Assembly: GCA_937901805.1 (NCBI GenBank)
Contig: CALDJI010000304.1
Span: forward strand, 1-5,803
Direction of reading: 5' to 3'
Length of the DNA stretch: 5,803 nt
Source of the DNA: an uncultured Clostridia bacterium
Lineage (GTDB): Bacteria; Bacillota; Clostridia; Oscillospirales; Ruminococcaceae
The translations under genes were made by a program, and so were the position numbers. Shown here in pieces: positions 1 through 5,697 of this stretch; position 1 is the first letter of the stretch, and each line of letters begins with the position of its first letter. The notes beneath the pieces were generated by a model. The model did not search any database. It was given only the letters and a program-made list of their open reading frames with translations, and had not been told where the DNA came from.

Positions 1-454
1 AACTCTCCGTATCCGCCTGGGATTGGCGGGCACGGGTGGACGACAAATTCACGATGCTGGCATGGGGCGCAAAGGCAGGCAAAAACAACTGCGCCAGATA
101 ATAGGGCGCCGCTACGCCGACACGCAACACGTCCAGAAACTTCTCATACCCGCAGGCGCTTTTGAGACCATGATTGGAAAAGCAGGCGTTGTTGATCAGA
201 ACATCTACCTGTCCATACCGGGCAACCACCTGGCGGGCAAAGCTTTCCAAATCCTGTTGTTTTCCCGCATCCCCGTGGACAAACAGGGCTTCAAAGCCAT
301 GGCCGCGGAGCCATTCCAAGTTTTTCTCCCCGGCAGGGCGATCCCTGTCCAGAAACGCGATTCGATACCCCTGCTCTGCAAATGTCCTGGTCAGGCTCTG
401 CCCGATTCCCAGCGCCCCGCCGGTGACGACGCACACTTTTCCCTGCAAATCCAT
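1..454 (-). CDS. Short-chain dehydrogenase/reductase (SDR), N-terminal part, cut by the window edge
   Basis: This is an NAD(P)-dependent oxidoreductase of the classical SDR family, probably cytosolic; its substrate cannot be told from sequence. 151 residues are visible, starting MDLQGKVCVVTGG. The Rossmann glycine motif TGGALGIG is at residues 11-18. An Asp at residue 36, ending the second beta strand (IAFLDRD), suggests NAD(H) rather than NADP(H). The structural NNA motif is at 88-90, as INNAC where NNAG is more usual. The catalytic Ser is in NLSST, most likely S139. Family spacing puts the catalytic Tyr at residue 152, the first codon lost, and the one remaining base fits a Tyr codon beginning with T. 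The ATG at 454 is chosen because GGGAGG lies 8 nt upstream; the ATG at 459 is in another frame. It follows the exonuclease gene by 38 nt on the same strand with no clear terminator, so the two may be co-transcribed. The family assignment is secure; the exact enzyme (3-oxoacyl-ACP reductase-like or sugar/alcohol dehydrogenase-like) is open. Confidence 0.9.
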   Translation of the reverse strand, partial: MDLQGKVCVVTGGALGIGQSLTRTFAEQGYRIAFLDRDRPAGEKNLEWLRGHGFEALFVHGDAGKQQDLESFARQVVARYGQVDVLINNACFSNHGLKSACGYEKFLDVLRVGVAAPYYLAQLFLPAFAPHASIVNLSSTRARQSQADTES

Positions 455-462
455 TCCATGAT

Positions 463-468
463 CCTCCC
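463..468 (-). promoter_or_regulatory. Ribosome binding site of the SDR gene
   Basis: GGGAGG on the minus strand lies 8 nt before the ATG at 454. It decides between two nearby ATGs: the other, at 459, is only 3 nt from the site and opens the wrong frame. Confidence 0.7.
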
Positions 469-492
469 TTTGCAAAATGAATGCCGAAAAGG

Positions 493-1167
493 CTATTCTT
501 CCTCTGAAAAAGCCCCGAGCAGACCGGGGAACATATCCCCCAAAGTGGACTGCTGCGGATGCTTATTGTTTACCGACTGGGTAATCACTTTGGTACGGCG
601 GGCAAATTCCTCCGGCTCCCGCATGACCATGGTGAGCAGGGAGGCGGAGTTTTCCGCATCGTCCGCCGCACTATGCTGGCTGCCGGAAAAGTCCTCTTCC
701 ACCGTGCCGATCGCATTCTTCAAAGACAGCCTGGAACGGCTGGACAGGCCCATCAGCCGGGTATAAATGCGCTGGAAGTCCATCCAGCGCCGAAACGGGG
801 GCTGAAGGCCGTCCGGGTAAATCCCCTTTTCCCGGCACTCGGTTTTCAGCTGCCGCAGATCTGTATTGCTCCAGGAATAAATCCGCACCGGCCCTTCTCC
901 AATAAAGGAGATAAAATCGCCAAGCGCCTGCACAAGCGGTTTTGCATCCTTCACTGTTTCATCTGTAATCCCGGTGAGTTCGGTACATTTTTTACAGATC
1001 GAGGCGCGCTCCGGCTTGACATAGCAGGAGAATTTTTCGATCTGATGGTAATCCTCGTCCAATTTGACCGCGCCGATTTCCACAATCTCGCTGTGCATCC
1101 GGCTGCCCTCCGGGCGGTCGGCCCTTGGGATCTGATTCATTTCAAAATCCAGAAAAATATGCTGCAT
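493..1167 (-). CDS. DEDDh-family 3'-5' exonuclease (DnaQ/RNase T-like)
   Basis: This is a predicted cytosolic metal-dependent 3'-5' exonuclease acting on DNA or RNA; the substrate cannot be assigned. The 224-residue protein begins MQHIFLDFEMN and carries all the motifs: D7 and E9 (ExoI, DFE), HSEIVEIGAVKLD at 25-37 as the usual second strand, D103 (ExoII, SWSNTDLRQL), and H165 with D170 (ExoIII, HSAADDAENS), spaced as in the DEDDh subclass. It stands alone, without a polymerase or helicase domain, like KapD/ERI-1-type exonucleases. After the core comes a tail, QQSTLGDMFPGLLG, near residues 205-218, then acidic residues. The frame stays open to an ATG at 1215, but a TATACT -10 box at 1206-1211 lies inside that extension and family proteins start near MxxxxxDFE, so 1167 is preferred. 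GGGGG (1176-1180) and GGAAGGAAA (1182-1190) lie upstream. The gene is divergent from the rRNA methyltransferase and may be co-transcribed with the SDR gene downstream. Confidence 0.87.
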   Translation of the reverse strand: MQHIFLDFEMNQIPRADRPEGSRMHSEIVEIGAVKLDEDYHQIEKFSCYVKPERASICKKCTELTGITDETVKDAKPLVQALGDFISFIGEGPVRIYSWSNTDLRQLKTECREKGIYPDGLQPPFRRWMDFQRIYTRLMGLSSRSRLSLKNAIGTVEEDFSGSQHSAADDAENSASLLTMVMREPEEFARRTKVITQSVNNKHPQQSTLGDMFPGLLGAFSEEE

Positions 1168-1205
1168 GGCATATACCCCCGTTTCCTTCCTGATTCCTGT
1201 TATCC

Positions 1206-1234
1206 AGTATACCATCCGATTCCCCGCAAGGAAA
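1206..1234 (-). promoter_or_regulatory. Predicted promoter of the exonuclease(-SDR) unit
   Basis: On the minus strand, TTTCCT (1234-1229, a weak -35) is followed after 17 nt by TATACT (1211-1206, a good -10). Transcription would start near 1199, giving a leader of about 30 nt before the ATG at 1167. This supports the shorter start of the exonuclease. The weak -35 keeps confidence moderate. Confidence 0.45.
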
Positions 1235-1238
1235 GTGA

Positions 1239-1267
1239 TTGCGCTTTTTTACAGGGTGATTTATAAT
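1239..1267 (+). promoter_or_regulatory. Predicted sigma-A promoter of the rRNA methyltransferase gene
   Basis: TTGCGC (1239-1244) is followed by an exact 17-nt spacer and a consensus TATAAT (1262-1267). Transcription would begin around 1274, just before the GAGGAGAGG ribosome binding site at 1282-1290. The -35 half has only the TTG of the consensus, but the -10 is perfect. Confidence 0.65.
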
Positions 1268-1299
1268 GGAAAAAATTCAACGAGGAGAGGGACGGCATA

Positions 1300-2505
1300 A
1301 TGCAGAGAGCTTCTGTGCAGTTAAAAAAAGGCGAAGGGCGTACGCTCAAAGCGGGCGGCGCATGGATTTATGACAATGAAATCGAACGGATTTCCCAGGA
1401 TGCAGAGGACGGTGGCCTGGTGGACGTACTGGATTTTGACGGTTACCCTCTGGGGACGGGGTTTTTAAACCGCCGTTCCAAAATCACCGTGCGGATGCTC
1501 TCGCGCAAGGCGGGCGCCGTCATTGACGAGGCGTTCCTGCGCGGGCGGGTACAGGCGGCGTGGGATTACCGCAAAGCGGTTGTGGAAACCGACAGCTGCC
1601 GGGTCATTTTCGGGGAGGCGGATTTCCTGCCCGGGCTGGTGGTAGACAAGTTTTCCGACGTACTGGTCGTGGAATCCCTGGCGCTTGGGATCGACCGGCT
1701 GAAGATGCCGATCCTCCGCCTGCTGTGCGAGGTGCTGGAGCAGGACGGCGTCCATATCCGGGGGATCTATGAGCGCAGCGACGCCAAAGTACGCCGGCAG
1801 GAGGGGATGGAGCCGTTCAAGGGCTTTCTCAGCGAGCCGTTTGACACGAAAGTCCCCATCACGGAAAACGGGGTAAACTATCTGGTGGACGTAGCGGAAG
1901 GGCAGAAAACCGGCTTTTTCCTGGATCAGAAATACAACCGACGCGCCATCCAGCGCCTGTGCCGGGGCGGGCGCGTGCTTGACTGCTTCACCCATACGGG
2001 TTCGTTTGCACTCAACGCCGGGCTTGCCGGTGCCGAAAGCGTCCTCGGGGTGGACGCATCCGAACTGGGCGTGGCGCAGGCGCGGGAAAACGCCGCGCTC
2101 AACGGGCTGTCCGGCACGGTAACATTCCAATGCGCGGACGTCTTTGATCTGCTCCCGGAGCTGGAAAACCGGGGAGAGCGTTTTGACGTTGTCATTTTAG
2201 ACCCGCCGGCTTTTACCAAATCGCGCAATTCGGTAAAAAATGCGGTCAAAGGCTACCGGGAAATCAACCTGCGGGGGATGAAGCTCGTCAAAGACGGCGG
2301 TTACCTTGCCACCTGCTCTTGCTCCCACTTTATGACCCCGGAGCTGTTTGCCAAGACCATCCGGGAAGCGGCGAAAGGCGCGCACAAACGCCTGCGGCAG
2401 GTGGAATACCGGACGCAGGGACCGGATCACCCGATCCTCTGGGCCGCGGACGAAACCTCCTATTACCTGAAATTCTATATTTTCCAGGTATGCAACGAAA
2501 AATAG
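1300..2505 (+). CDS. Class I SAM-dependent 23S rRNA cytosine methyltransferase (RlmI/YwbD family)
   Basis: This predicted rRNA large-subunit methyltransferase uses S-adenosylmethionine to make 5-methylcytosine in 23S rRNA; the E. coli relative RlmI modifies C1962. At 401 residues it has the family's full length. An N-terminal PUA-like RNA-binding region covers about residues 1-70 (LKKGEGRTLKAGGAWIYDNE), then a linking domain with FGEADFLPGLVVDKF (104-118). The family signature GQKTGFFLDQKYNR is at 201-214. The SAM-binding motif I is VLDCFTHTGSFALNA (226-240), with an acidic residue in GVDAS (250-254). DPPAF (301-305) is motif IV, and TCSCSHF (338-344) holds the Cys pair typical of the family. 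The ATG at 1300 follows GAGGAGAGG by 9 nt, and a good promoter lies just upstream, so it is probably transcribed alone. It converges on the phosphoesterase gene. The family is secure; the exact target base is inferred from homologues. Confidence 0.92.
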   Translation: MQRASVQLKKGEGRTLKAGGAWIYDNEIERISQDAEDGGLVDVLDFDGYPLGTGFLNRRSKITVRMLSRKAGAVIDEAFLRGRVQAAWDYRKAVVETDSCRVIFGEADFLPGLVVDKFSDVLVVESLALGIDRLKMPILRLLCEVLEQDGVHIRGIYERSDAKVRRQEGMEPFKGFLSEPFDTKVPITENGVNYLVDVAEGQKTGFFLDQKYNRRAIQRLCRGGRVLDCFTHTGSFALNAGLAGAESVLGVDASELGVAQARENAALNGLSGTVTFQCADVFDLLPELENRGERFDVVILDPPAFTKSRNSVKNAVKGYREINLRGMKLVKDGGYLATCSCSHFMTPELFAKTIREAAKGAHKRLRQVEYRTQGPDHPILWAADETSYYLKFYIFQVCNEK

Positions 2506-3358
2506 GGAAAAGGTTTTCCCGCCAGAACAGGAAGGCTTCAGGCACATATGTGCCTGAAGCCTTCCTGTTCTGAAATTCTGGCCAAAAGAAACTGCCGTCT
2601 TCTCTTTGAACCCGCTCAAAAGAGGAATATACTTTGGAACCGCAGTCGTATTTTAAAACCGGGATCCGCCCGCTCACGTTGGGGGTCCCATCCAGGTAAA
2701 AATGGCTTTGCCGATCCCAGTATACCCTGTGGTAGCTGCTGTCGCCTGCAATCACCGAAGTCCCGACGTGCCCCGCAATAATATCTTTATAGAATTCTCC
2801 TATCGTATACGGATATTTCCAGCAGAAATCGCTGTTTTCACAGCCCCATTTCCAATATTCCCCGGCCTCTTCATACACGCCGGCATGTACAAAAATCTGG
2901 CTGTCCGTTTCATAATAATAGGGCAGCGTTTTCAGCCAATCCCAAATTCCTCTGTGCTTTTCCCGGATCCGGCGGATCATTTCCCGGTAAACCAGGTAGA
3001 GCCTTCTGTGCATGGGTTCCTCGCCGCTGTATTTTGCGGCCGCCGCATCCAACTCCTCATCGGACAGATAGTTCTGAAATTCCTGGAAATAGTCGGAAAC
3101 AAGCCCGCAGTCCTGCCCAAAAAGCTGTTCCAAAACCATCTGCTCATGGTTTCCCATCAGCGCAACGACCTGATCCGGATGGCTTTTCTGCAAGTCCCGG
3201 ATAAAATACAGGGTTTCGCAGCCCCTCGGTCCCCTGTCGATATAGTCGCCCAGAAGGATCAGCTTGCTTTGTTGATCCTCCAGATCCACGCACAGAAGGC
3301 TTTCCTGAAAAACGCCGAGTTCCCCATGGATATCGCCTATCGCGTAAAGACACGGCAT
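2330..3358 (-). CDS. PPP-family metallophosphoesterase (serine/threonine phosphatase- or ApaH-like) with an unexpected C-terminal extension
   Basis: This is a predicted two-metal phosphoesterase of the PPP type, either a bacterial protein phosphatase (PrpA/PrpB-like) or an ApaH-like dinucleotide hydrolase; sequence alone does not decide. The motifs run in order from the N-terminus: GDIHGE (8-13), GDYIDRG (37-43), GNHE (69-72), VHAG (157-160, H158) and AGHVGT (195-200, H197). The family-like part ends near residue 258 (DGSFFW). No stop follows. The frame crosses a 50-bp palindrome and continues antisense through the last 176 nt of the methyltransferase gene to a TAA at 2330, giving 342 residues. 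The last 80 or so are rich in Arg, Pro and Gly and look like antisense translation, not a domain. The ATG at 3358 follows AGGAGG by 6 nt; the frame is open further upstream (to 3523), but the GDxHG motif is always near the N-terminus. The core call is firm, but the 3' end is doubtful: frameshift, sequencing error or true extension. Confidence 0.82.
   Translation of the reverse strand: MPCLYAIGDIHGELGVFQESLLCVDLEDQQSKLILLGDYIDRGPRGCETLYFIRDLQKSHPDQVVALMGNHEQMVLEQLFGQDCGLVSDYFQEFQNYLSDEELDAAAAKYSGEEPMHRRLYLVYREMIRRIREKHRGIWDWLKTLPYYYETDSQIFVHAGVYEEAGEYWKWGCENSDFCWKYPYTIGEFYKDIIAGHVGTSVIAGDSSYHRVYWDRQSHFYLDGTPNVSGRIPVLKYDCGSKVYSSFERVQREDGSFFWPEFQNRKASGTYVPEAFLFWRENLFPIFRCIPGKYRISGNRRFRPRPRGSGDPVPASGIPPAAGVCARLSPLPGWSWQTAPGS
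2505..2520 (-). terminator. Small AT-rich hairpin followed by a T run on the minus strand
   Basis: The minus strand reads GGGAAAACCTTTTCCC and then TATTTTT. This is a 6-7 bp inverted repeat with a T-rich tail, just past the 50-bp palindrome in the direction of phosphoesterase transcription. It could be the real minus-strand terminator or a helper of the palindrome. The stem is weak, and its left base overlaps the methyltransferase stop codon. Confidence 0.25.
2523..2572. terminator. 50-bp perfect palindrome between convergent genes; possible bidirectional terminator
   Basis: Every base from 2523 to 2547 pairs with its partner from 2548 to 2572, centred on CACATATGTG; the core arm is AACAGGAAGGCTTCAGG. 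It lies 17 nt after the methyltransferase stop, at the 3' end of the convergent phosphoesterase gene, the normal place for a shared terminator. Neither side has a classic uninterrupted U tract: the plus side continues TGAAATTCTGG and the minus side GGCGGGAAAACC. Termination is therefore inferred from position and stem strength. Long perfect palindromes can also be repeat elements or assembly fold-backs. Confidence 0.5.
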
Positions 3359-3364
3359 ACTCCC

Positions 3365-3370
3365 CCTCCT
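3365..3370 (-). promoter_or_regulatory. Consensus ribosome binding site of the phosphoesterase gene
   Basis: AGGAGG on the minus strand lies 6 nt before the ATG at 3358. It fixes the start at MPCLYAIGDIHGE and rejects the 55-codon upstream extension of the same frame. Confidence 0.85.
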
Positions 3371-3467
3371 TTTTCGGGCATCGTGATCCGCTCCGGAACA
3401 GAAATCCCTGCGCAAAAGCGTCTTTCTGATCCATAAAACGCATATCCGTTTTTTGAACCTGTAGATT

Positions 3468-3496
3468 ATTTTATCACGAGGACGGCAAACCTGCAA
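3468..3496 (-). promoter_or_regulatory. Predicted promoter of the phosphoesterase gene (extended -10)
   Basis: On the minus strand, TTGCAG (3496-3491) is followed after 17 nt by TAAAAT (3473-3468), with TG one base before the -10 (TGATAAAAT), an extended -10 element. The leader to the ATG at 3358 would be about 100 nt. No other gene or clear operator was seen in the 188 nt between the argF terminator and the phosphoesterase start codon. Confidence 0.5.
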
Positions 3497-3546
3497 ACCG
3501 CATAGGAGCCGCATCTGTCCCATCCGCCGCCGTGATTTTCTCAGCG

Positions 3547-3578
3547 AAAACGATCCCCTGCCTGAAAGCAGGGGATCG
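3547..3578 (-). terminator. Rho-independent terminator of the arg operon
   Basis: Just after the argF stop codon, the minus strand folds into an 11-bp perfect stem, CGATCCCCTGC with GCAGGGGATCG, around a 6-nt loop, followed by TTTT (3550-3547). It begins 2 nt after the argF TAA, so it closes the argBDF transcript and separates it from the phosphoesterase gene downstream. Confidence 0.87.
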
Positions 3579-3580
3579 TG

Positions 3581-4486
3581 TTATTTCTCCATCAATTTGA
3601 CCATGACCGCTTTTTGTGCGTGCAGGCGGTTTTCCGCTTCGTCAAAAATTTCCGGATGGGCCTCGAAGACCTCATTTGTGATTTCCTCGCCGCGATGCGC
3701 GGGCAGGCAGTGGAGTACCAGCGCCCCGGGGTTGGCGCGCTCAAGCAGCTCTTTGTTGATCTGGTAGCCGGAGAAGATCTGTCTGCGTTCCTCGGCTTCC
3801 GCCTCCTGTCCCATAGAAGCCCAGACATCGGTGAGCAGGACGTCCGCCCCTTCTGCGGCTTTCAAAATATCCTCCGTCAGGGTAAAGGAACCGCCGCAGT
3901 CCGCGGCAAAATCCAAAACCTCCTTGTCCGGCTGGTGTCCGGCCGGGGCTGCGACCGCGACCTTCATATCCGTTTTCAGGCCGCCGACAATCAGGGAATT
4001 CGCCATATTGTTCCCATCCCCGATATAGCACATCTTCAGACCGTTTAACCGCCCCTTATATTCCCGGATGGTGAGCAGATCCGCCAACACCTGGCAGGGA
4101 TGGCAGAAATCCGTCAGACCGTTGATCGCCGGGATAGAACCAAAATGCGCCAAATCCTCTACCTCCTGCTGGGCAAAGGTGCGGATCATAATCCCATCCA
4201 GATACCGGGAAAGGACTCGCGCGGTATCCTGCACCGGCTCCCCACGCCCGATTTGCAGATCCCGGTTGGAAAGGAACAGCGCCTGCCCCCCAAGCTGGTA
4301 CATGCCGACCTCAAAGGAGACGCGGGTGCGGGTGGAGGATTTCTGGAAAATCATCCCCAGGCTCTGGCCTTCCAGACGGTGATGTTTGATCCCATGTTTG
4401 TTTTCATATTTCAGCTGGTCTGCCAGATTAAGAATCTCCTTAATTTCAATCGGGGTCAAATCCAGCATTTTCAGCAGATGTTTCAT
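3581..4486 (-). CDS. argF: Ornithine carbamoyltransferase
   Basis: This enzyme transfers the carbamoyl group from carbamoyl phosphate to ornithine, giving citrulline, the sixth step of arginine synthesis in the cytosol; family members act as trimers. The 301-residue protein shows the full set of signatures: SSTRTR (50-55) binding carbamoyl phosphate, HPCQ (129-132), the ornithine-binding SMG loop in DVWASMG (219-225), and HCLPAHRG (258-265) with the catalytic Cys at 259. The motifs fit ornithine rather than aspartate or N-acetylornithine as acceptor. The length is near the family norm (about 300-320). The ATG at 4486 follows AGGGGAG by 7 nt, and argD ends 18 nt upstream, so the gene is the last of the arg operon before its terminator. 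A catabolic ArcB role is less likely, because it sits with argB and argD rather than arcA/arcC. Confidence 0.96.
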   Translation of the reverse strand: MKHLLKMLDLTPIEIKEILNLADQLKYENKHGIKHHRLEGQSLGMIFQKSSTRTRVSFEVGMYQLGGQALFLSNRDLQIGRGEPVQDTARVLSRYLDGIMIRTFAQQEVEDLAHFGSIPAINGLTDFCHPCQVLADLLTIREYKGRLNGLKMCYIGDGNNMANSLIVGGLKTDMKVAVAAPAGHQPDKEVLDFAADCGGSFTLTEDILKAAEGADVLLTDVWASMGQEAEAEERRQIFSGYQINKELLERANPGALVLHCLPAHRGEEITNEVFEAHPEIFDEAENRLHAQKAVMVKLMEK

Positions 4487-4493
4487 TGTTTTT

Positions 4494-4500
4494 CTCCCCT
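4494..4500 (-). promoter_or_regulatory. Ribosome binding site of argF
   Basis: AGGGGAG on the minus strand lies in the 18-nt gap after the argD stop and 7 nt before the argF ATG. The gap leaves no room for a separate promoter, supporting a shared transcript. Confidence 0.75.
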
Positions 4501-4504
4501 CTCT

Positions 4505-5683
4505 TTAAACGATGGCCTGCAAAACCCGTTCCAGGACGGCAAGACCCTGATCGATTTCCTCATAGGTGATTGTGAGCGGCGGAAGCAGGCGGACGGCCTG
4601 CTTCGCAGTCAGCACCAGCAAGCCTTCCTGCGCACACTGCGCCGCCACCTGTACAGAAGATCCCGCATCCAGATCAAAGCCAATCATCAGTCCCATTTGC
4701 CGGATGGATTTCACATGGGGCATTTTACTCAGCTTTTCTTTGAAATATGCCCCTTTTTGCTGAACCTGCTGCAGGAATCCCGGCTGGCTGACCAGATCGA
4801 CTACGCAGTTTGCCCCGGCGCAGGCAATCGGGTTGCCGCCAAACGTGGAGCCGTGATCGCCGGCTCCGAGCACCTTGCAGGTTTTTTCGTCCGCAAGGAT
4901 CGCCCCAATTGGCAGCCCTCCGCCGAGGCCCTTGGCGCTGGTGACAAGGTTTGGATGGACGCCGTACTGCTCATAGCAGTAAAAGGTCCCCGTCCGGCCG
5001 ACACCGGTCTGCACCTCATCCGCAATCAGGAGGATATCGTTTTGTTTACAGAAAGCCTCCAATTCCCTGGCAAAGGATGGTTCCAGAGGGAGAACTCCTC
5101 CTTCCCCCTGAATAAATTCTACCAGAATGGCCGCTGTATCCGCATCCGCTTTTGCCTTGACGTCCTCGATATCCCCGGCAAGCGCATAGTCAAACCCTCC
5201 GGTCAATGGGAAAAAGGACTGGTGGAACACATCCTGTCCGGTGGCTGCCAGAGTTGTCACCGTCCTGCCATGGAAAGAGTTGATCAGGGTAATGATTTTA
5301 GTATGGGATGGTCCATAATGGTCGATCCCGTATTTTCTCGCTATTTTGATGGCGCCTTCGTTGGCCTCTGCTCCGGAGTTTCCAAAAAAGACCTGTTTGT
5401 ATCCGGTCAAATCGCAGAGCTTTTTTGCCAAATCCCCACAGGGTTTGGTGTAATAGAGATTGGAGGTGTGGTTGAGCTGCACCGCCTGCGCACAAACCGC
5501 CTGTACCCAGGCGTCGTGGCAGTACCCCAAAGCGTTTACGCCAATCCCGCTGCCGAAATCAATATAGGAATTCCCGTCATAATCCTGGCAGGAAGCCCCT
5601 TTCCCGGATTTGACGGCAACGTCAAACCGGCCGTATGTATTCATAAGATACTGCTGATCCTGCGCTTTGATCTGTTCAAACAC
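4505..5683 (-). CDS. argD: Acetylornithine aminotransferase (class III, PLP-dependent)
   Basis: This pyridoxal-phosphate enzyme exchanges an amino group between glutamate and N-acetylglutamate semialdehyde, giving N-acetylornithine; in many bacteria it also serves as succinyldiaminopimelate aminotransferase in lysine synthesis. The 392-residue protein has the class III signatures: GNSGAEANE (101-109) binding the PLP phosphate, SFHGRT (136-141), the EGG of IQGEGGV (191-197), ADEVQTGVGRTG (221-232) with the Asp that contacts the PLP ring nitrogen, SAKGLGGG (249-256) with the Schiff-base lysine K251, and HGSTFGGNP (277-285). The start is GTG at 5683, not ATG, preceded by GGGGGAG at 6 nt; it lies 14 nt after the argB stop. 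Complete and normal in length. Its place between argB and argF supports ArgD over related GABA or ornithine aminotransferases. Confidence 0.95.
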   Translation of the reverse strand: MFEQIKAQDQQYLMNTYGRFDVAVKSGKGASCQDYDGNSYIDFGSGIGVNALGYCHDAWVQAVCAQAVQLNHTSNLYYTKPCGDLAKKLCDLTGYKQVFFGNSGAEANEGAIKIARKYGIDHYGPSHTKIITLINSFHGRTVTTLAATGQDVFHQSFFPLTGGFDYALAGDIEDVKAKADADTAAILVEFIQGEGGVLPLEPSFARELEAFCKQNDILLIADEVQTGVGRTGTFYCYEQYGVHPNLVTSAKGLGGGLPIGAILADEKTCKVLGAGDHGSTFGGNPIACAGANCVVDLVSQPGFLQQVQQKGAYFKEKLSKMPHVKSIRQMGLMIGFDLDAGSSVQVAAQCAQEGLLVLTAKQAVRLLPPLTITYEEIDQGLAVLERVLQAIV

Positions 5684-5689
5684 AGATGA

Positions 5690-5696
5690 CTCCCCC
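5690..5696 (-). promoter_or_regulatory. Ribosome binding site supporting the GTG start of argD
   Basis: GGGGGAG on the minus strand begins 1 nt after the argB TAA and lies 6 nt before GTG at 5683. No in-frame ATG lies near it, so the GTG is the likely initiator. The tight junction suggests translational coupling. Confidence 0.75.
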
Positions 5697-5697
5697 T

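Noticed and set aside
1168..1215. Longer N-terminus of the exonuclease starting at ATG 1215
   Set aside because: The 16 extra codons contain a likely -10 box (TATACT), and the family begins only a few residues before the DxE motif.
559..1266. Open frame of 235 codons on the plus strand opposite the exonuclease
   Set aside because: It overlaps a minus-strand gene with all catalytic motifs, and its product has no recognisable domain. Its 3' end runs into the divergent promoter region.
1465..2130. Minus-strand open frame inside the methyltransferase gene
   Set aside because: Shadow of the RlmI/YwbD-type coding sequence, which has complete SAM-binding and DPPAF motifs on the other strand.
2702..3436. 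Open frame of 244 codons on the plus strand opposite the phosphoesterase
   Set aside because: Antisense to a gene with GDIHGE, GDYIDRG and GNHE motifs in order; no motif or start signal of its own was seen.
3359..3523. Longer N-terminus of the phosphoesterase starting at 3523
   Set aside because: AGGAGG sits 6 nt before the ATG at 3358, a likely promoter lies inside the extension, and PPP enzymes start just before GDxHG.
3359..3546. Gap between the arg operon terminator and the phosphoesterase, checked for a small RNA, riboswitch or small gene
   Set aside because: Only the phosphoesterase promoter and its leader are supportable; no tRNA fold, riboswitch core or small gene with a ribosome binding site was seen.
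4100..5689. Open frame of 529 codons on the plus strand opposite argD and argF
   Set aside because: It is antisense to two firmly identified enzymes, has no family-like motifs, no good ribosome binding site was noted, and it reads across the argD-argF junction. Long antisense frames arise from GC-biased codon use.
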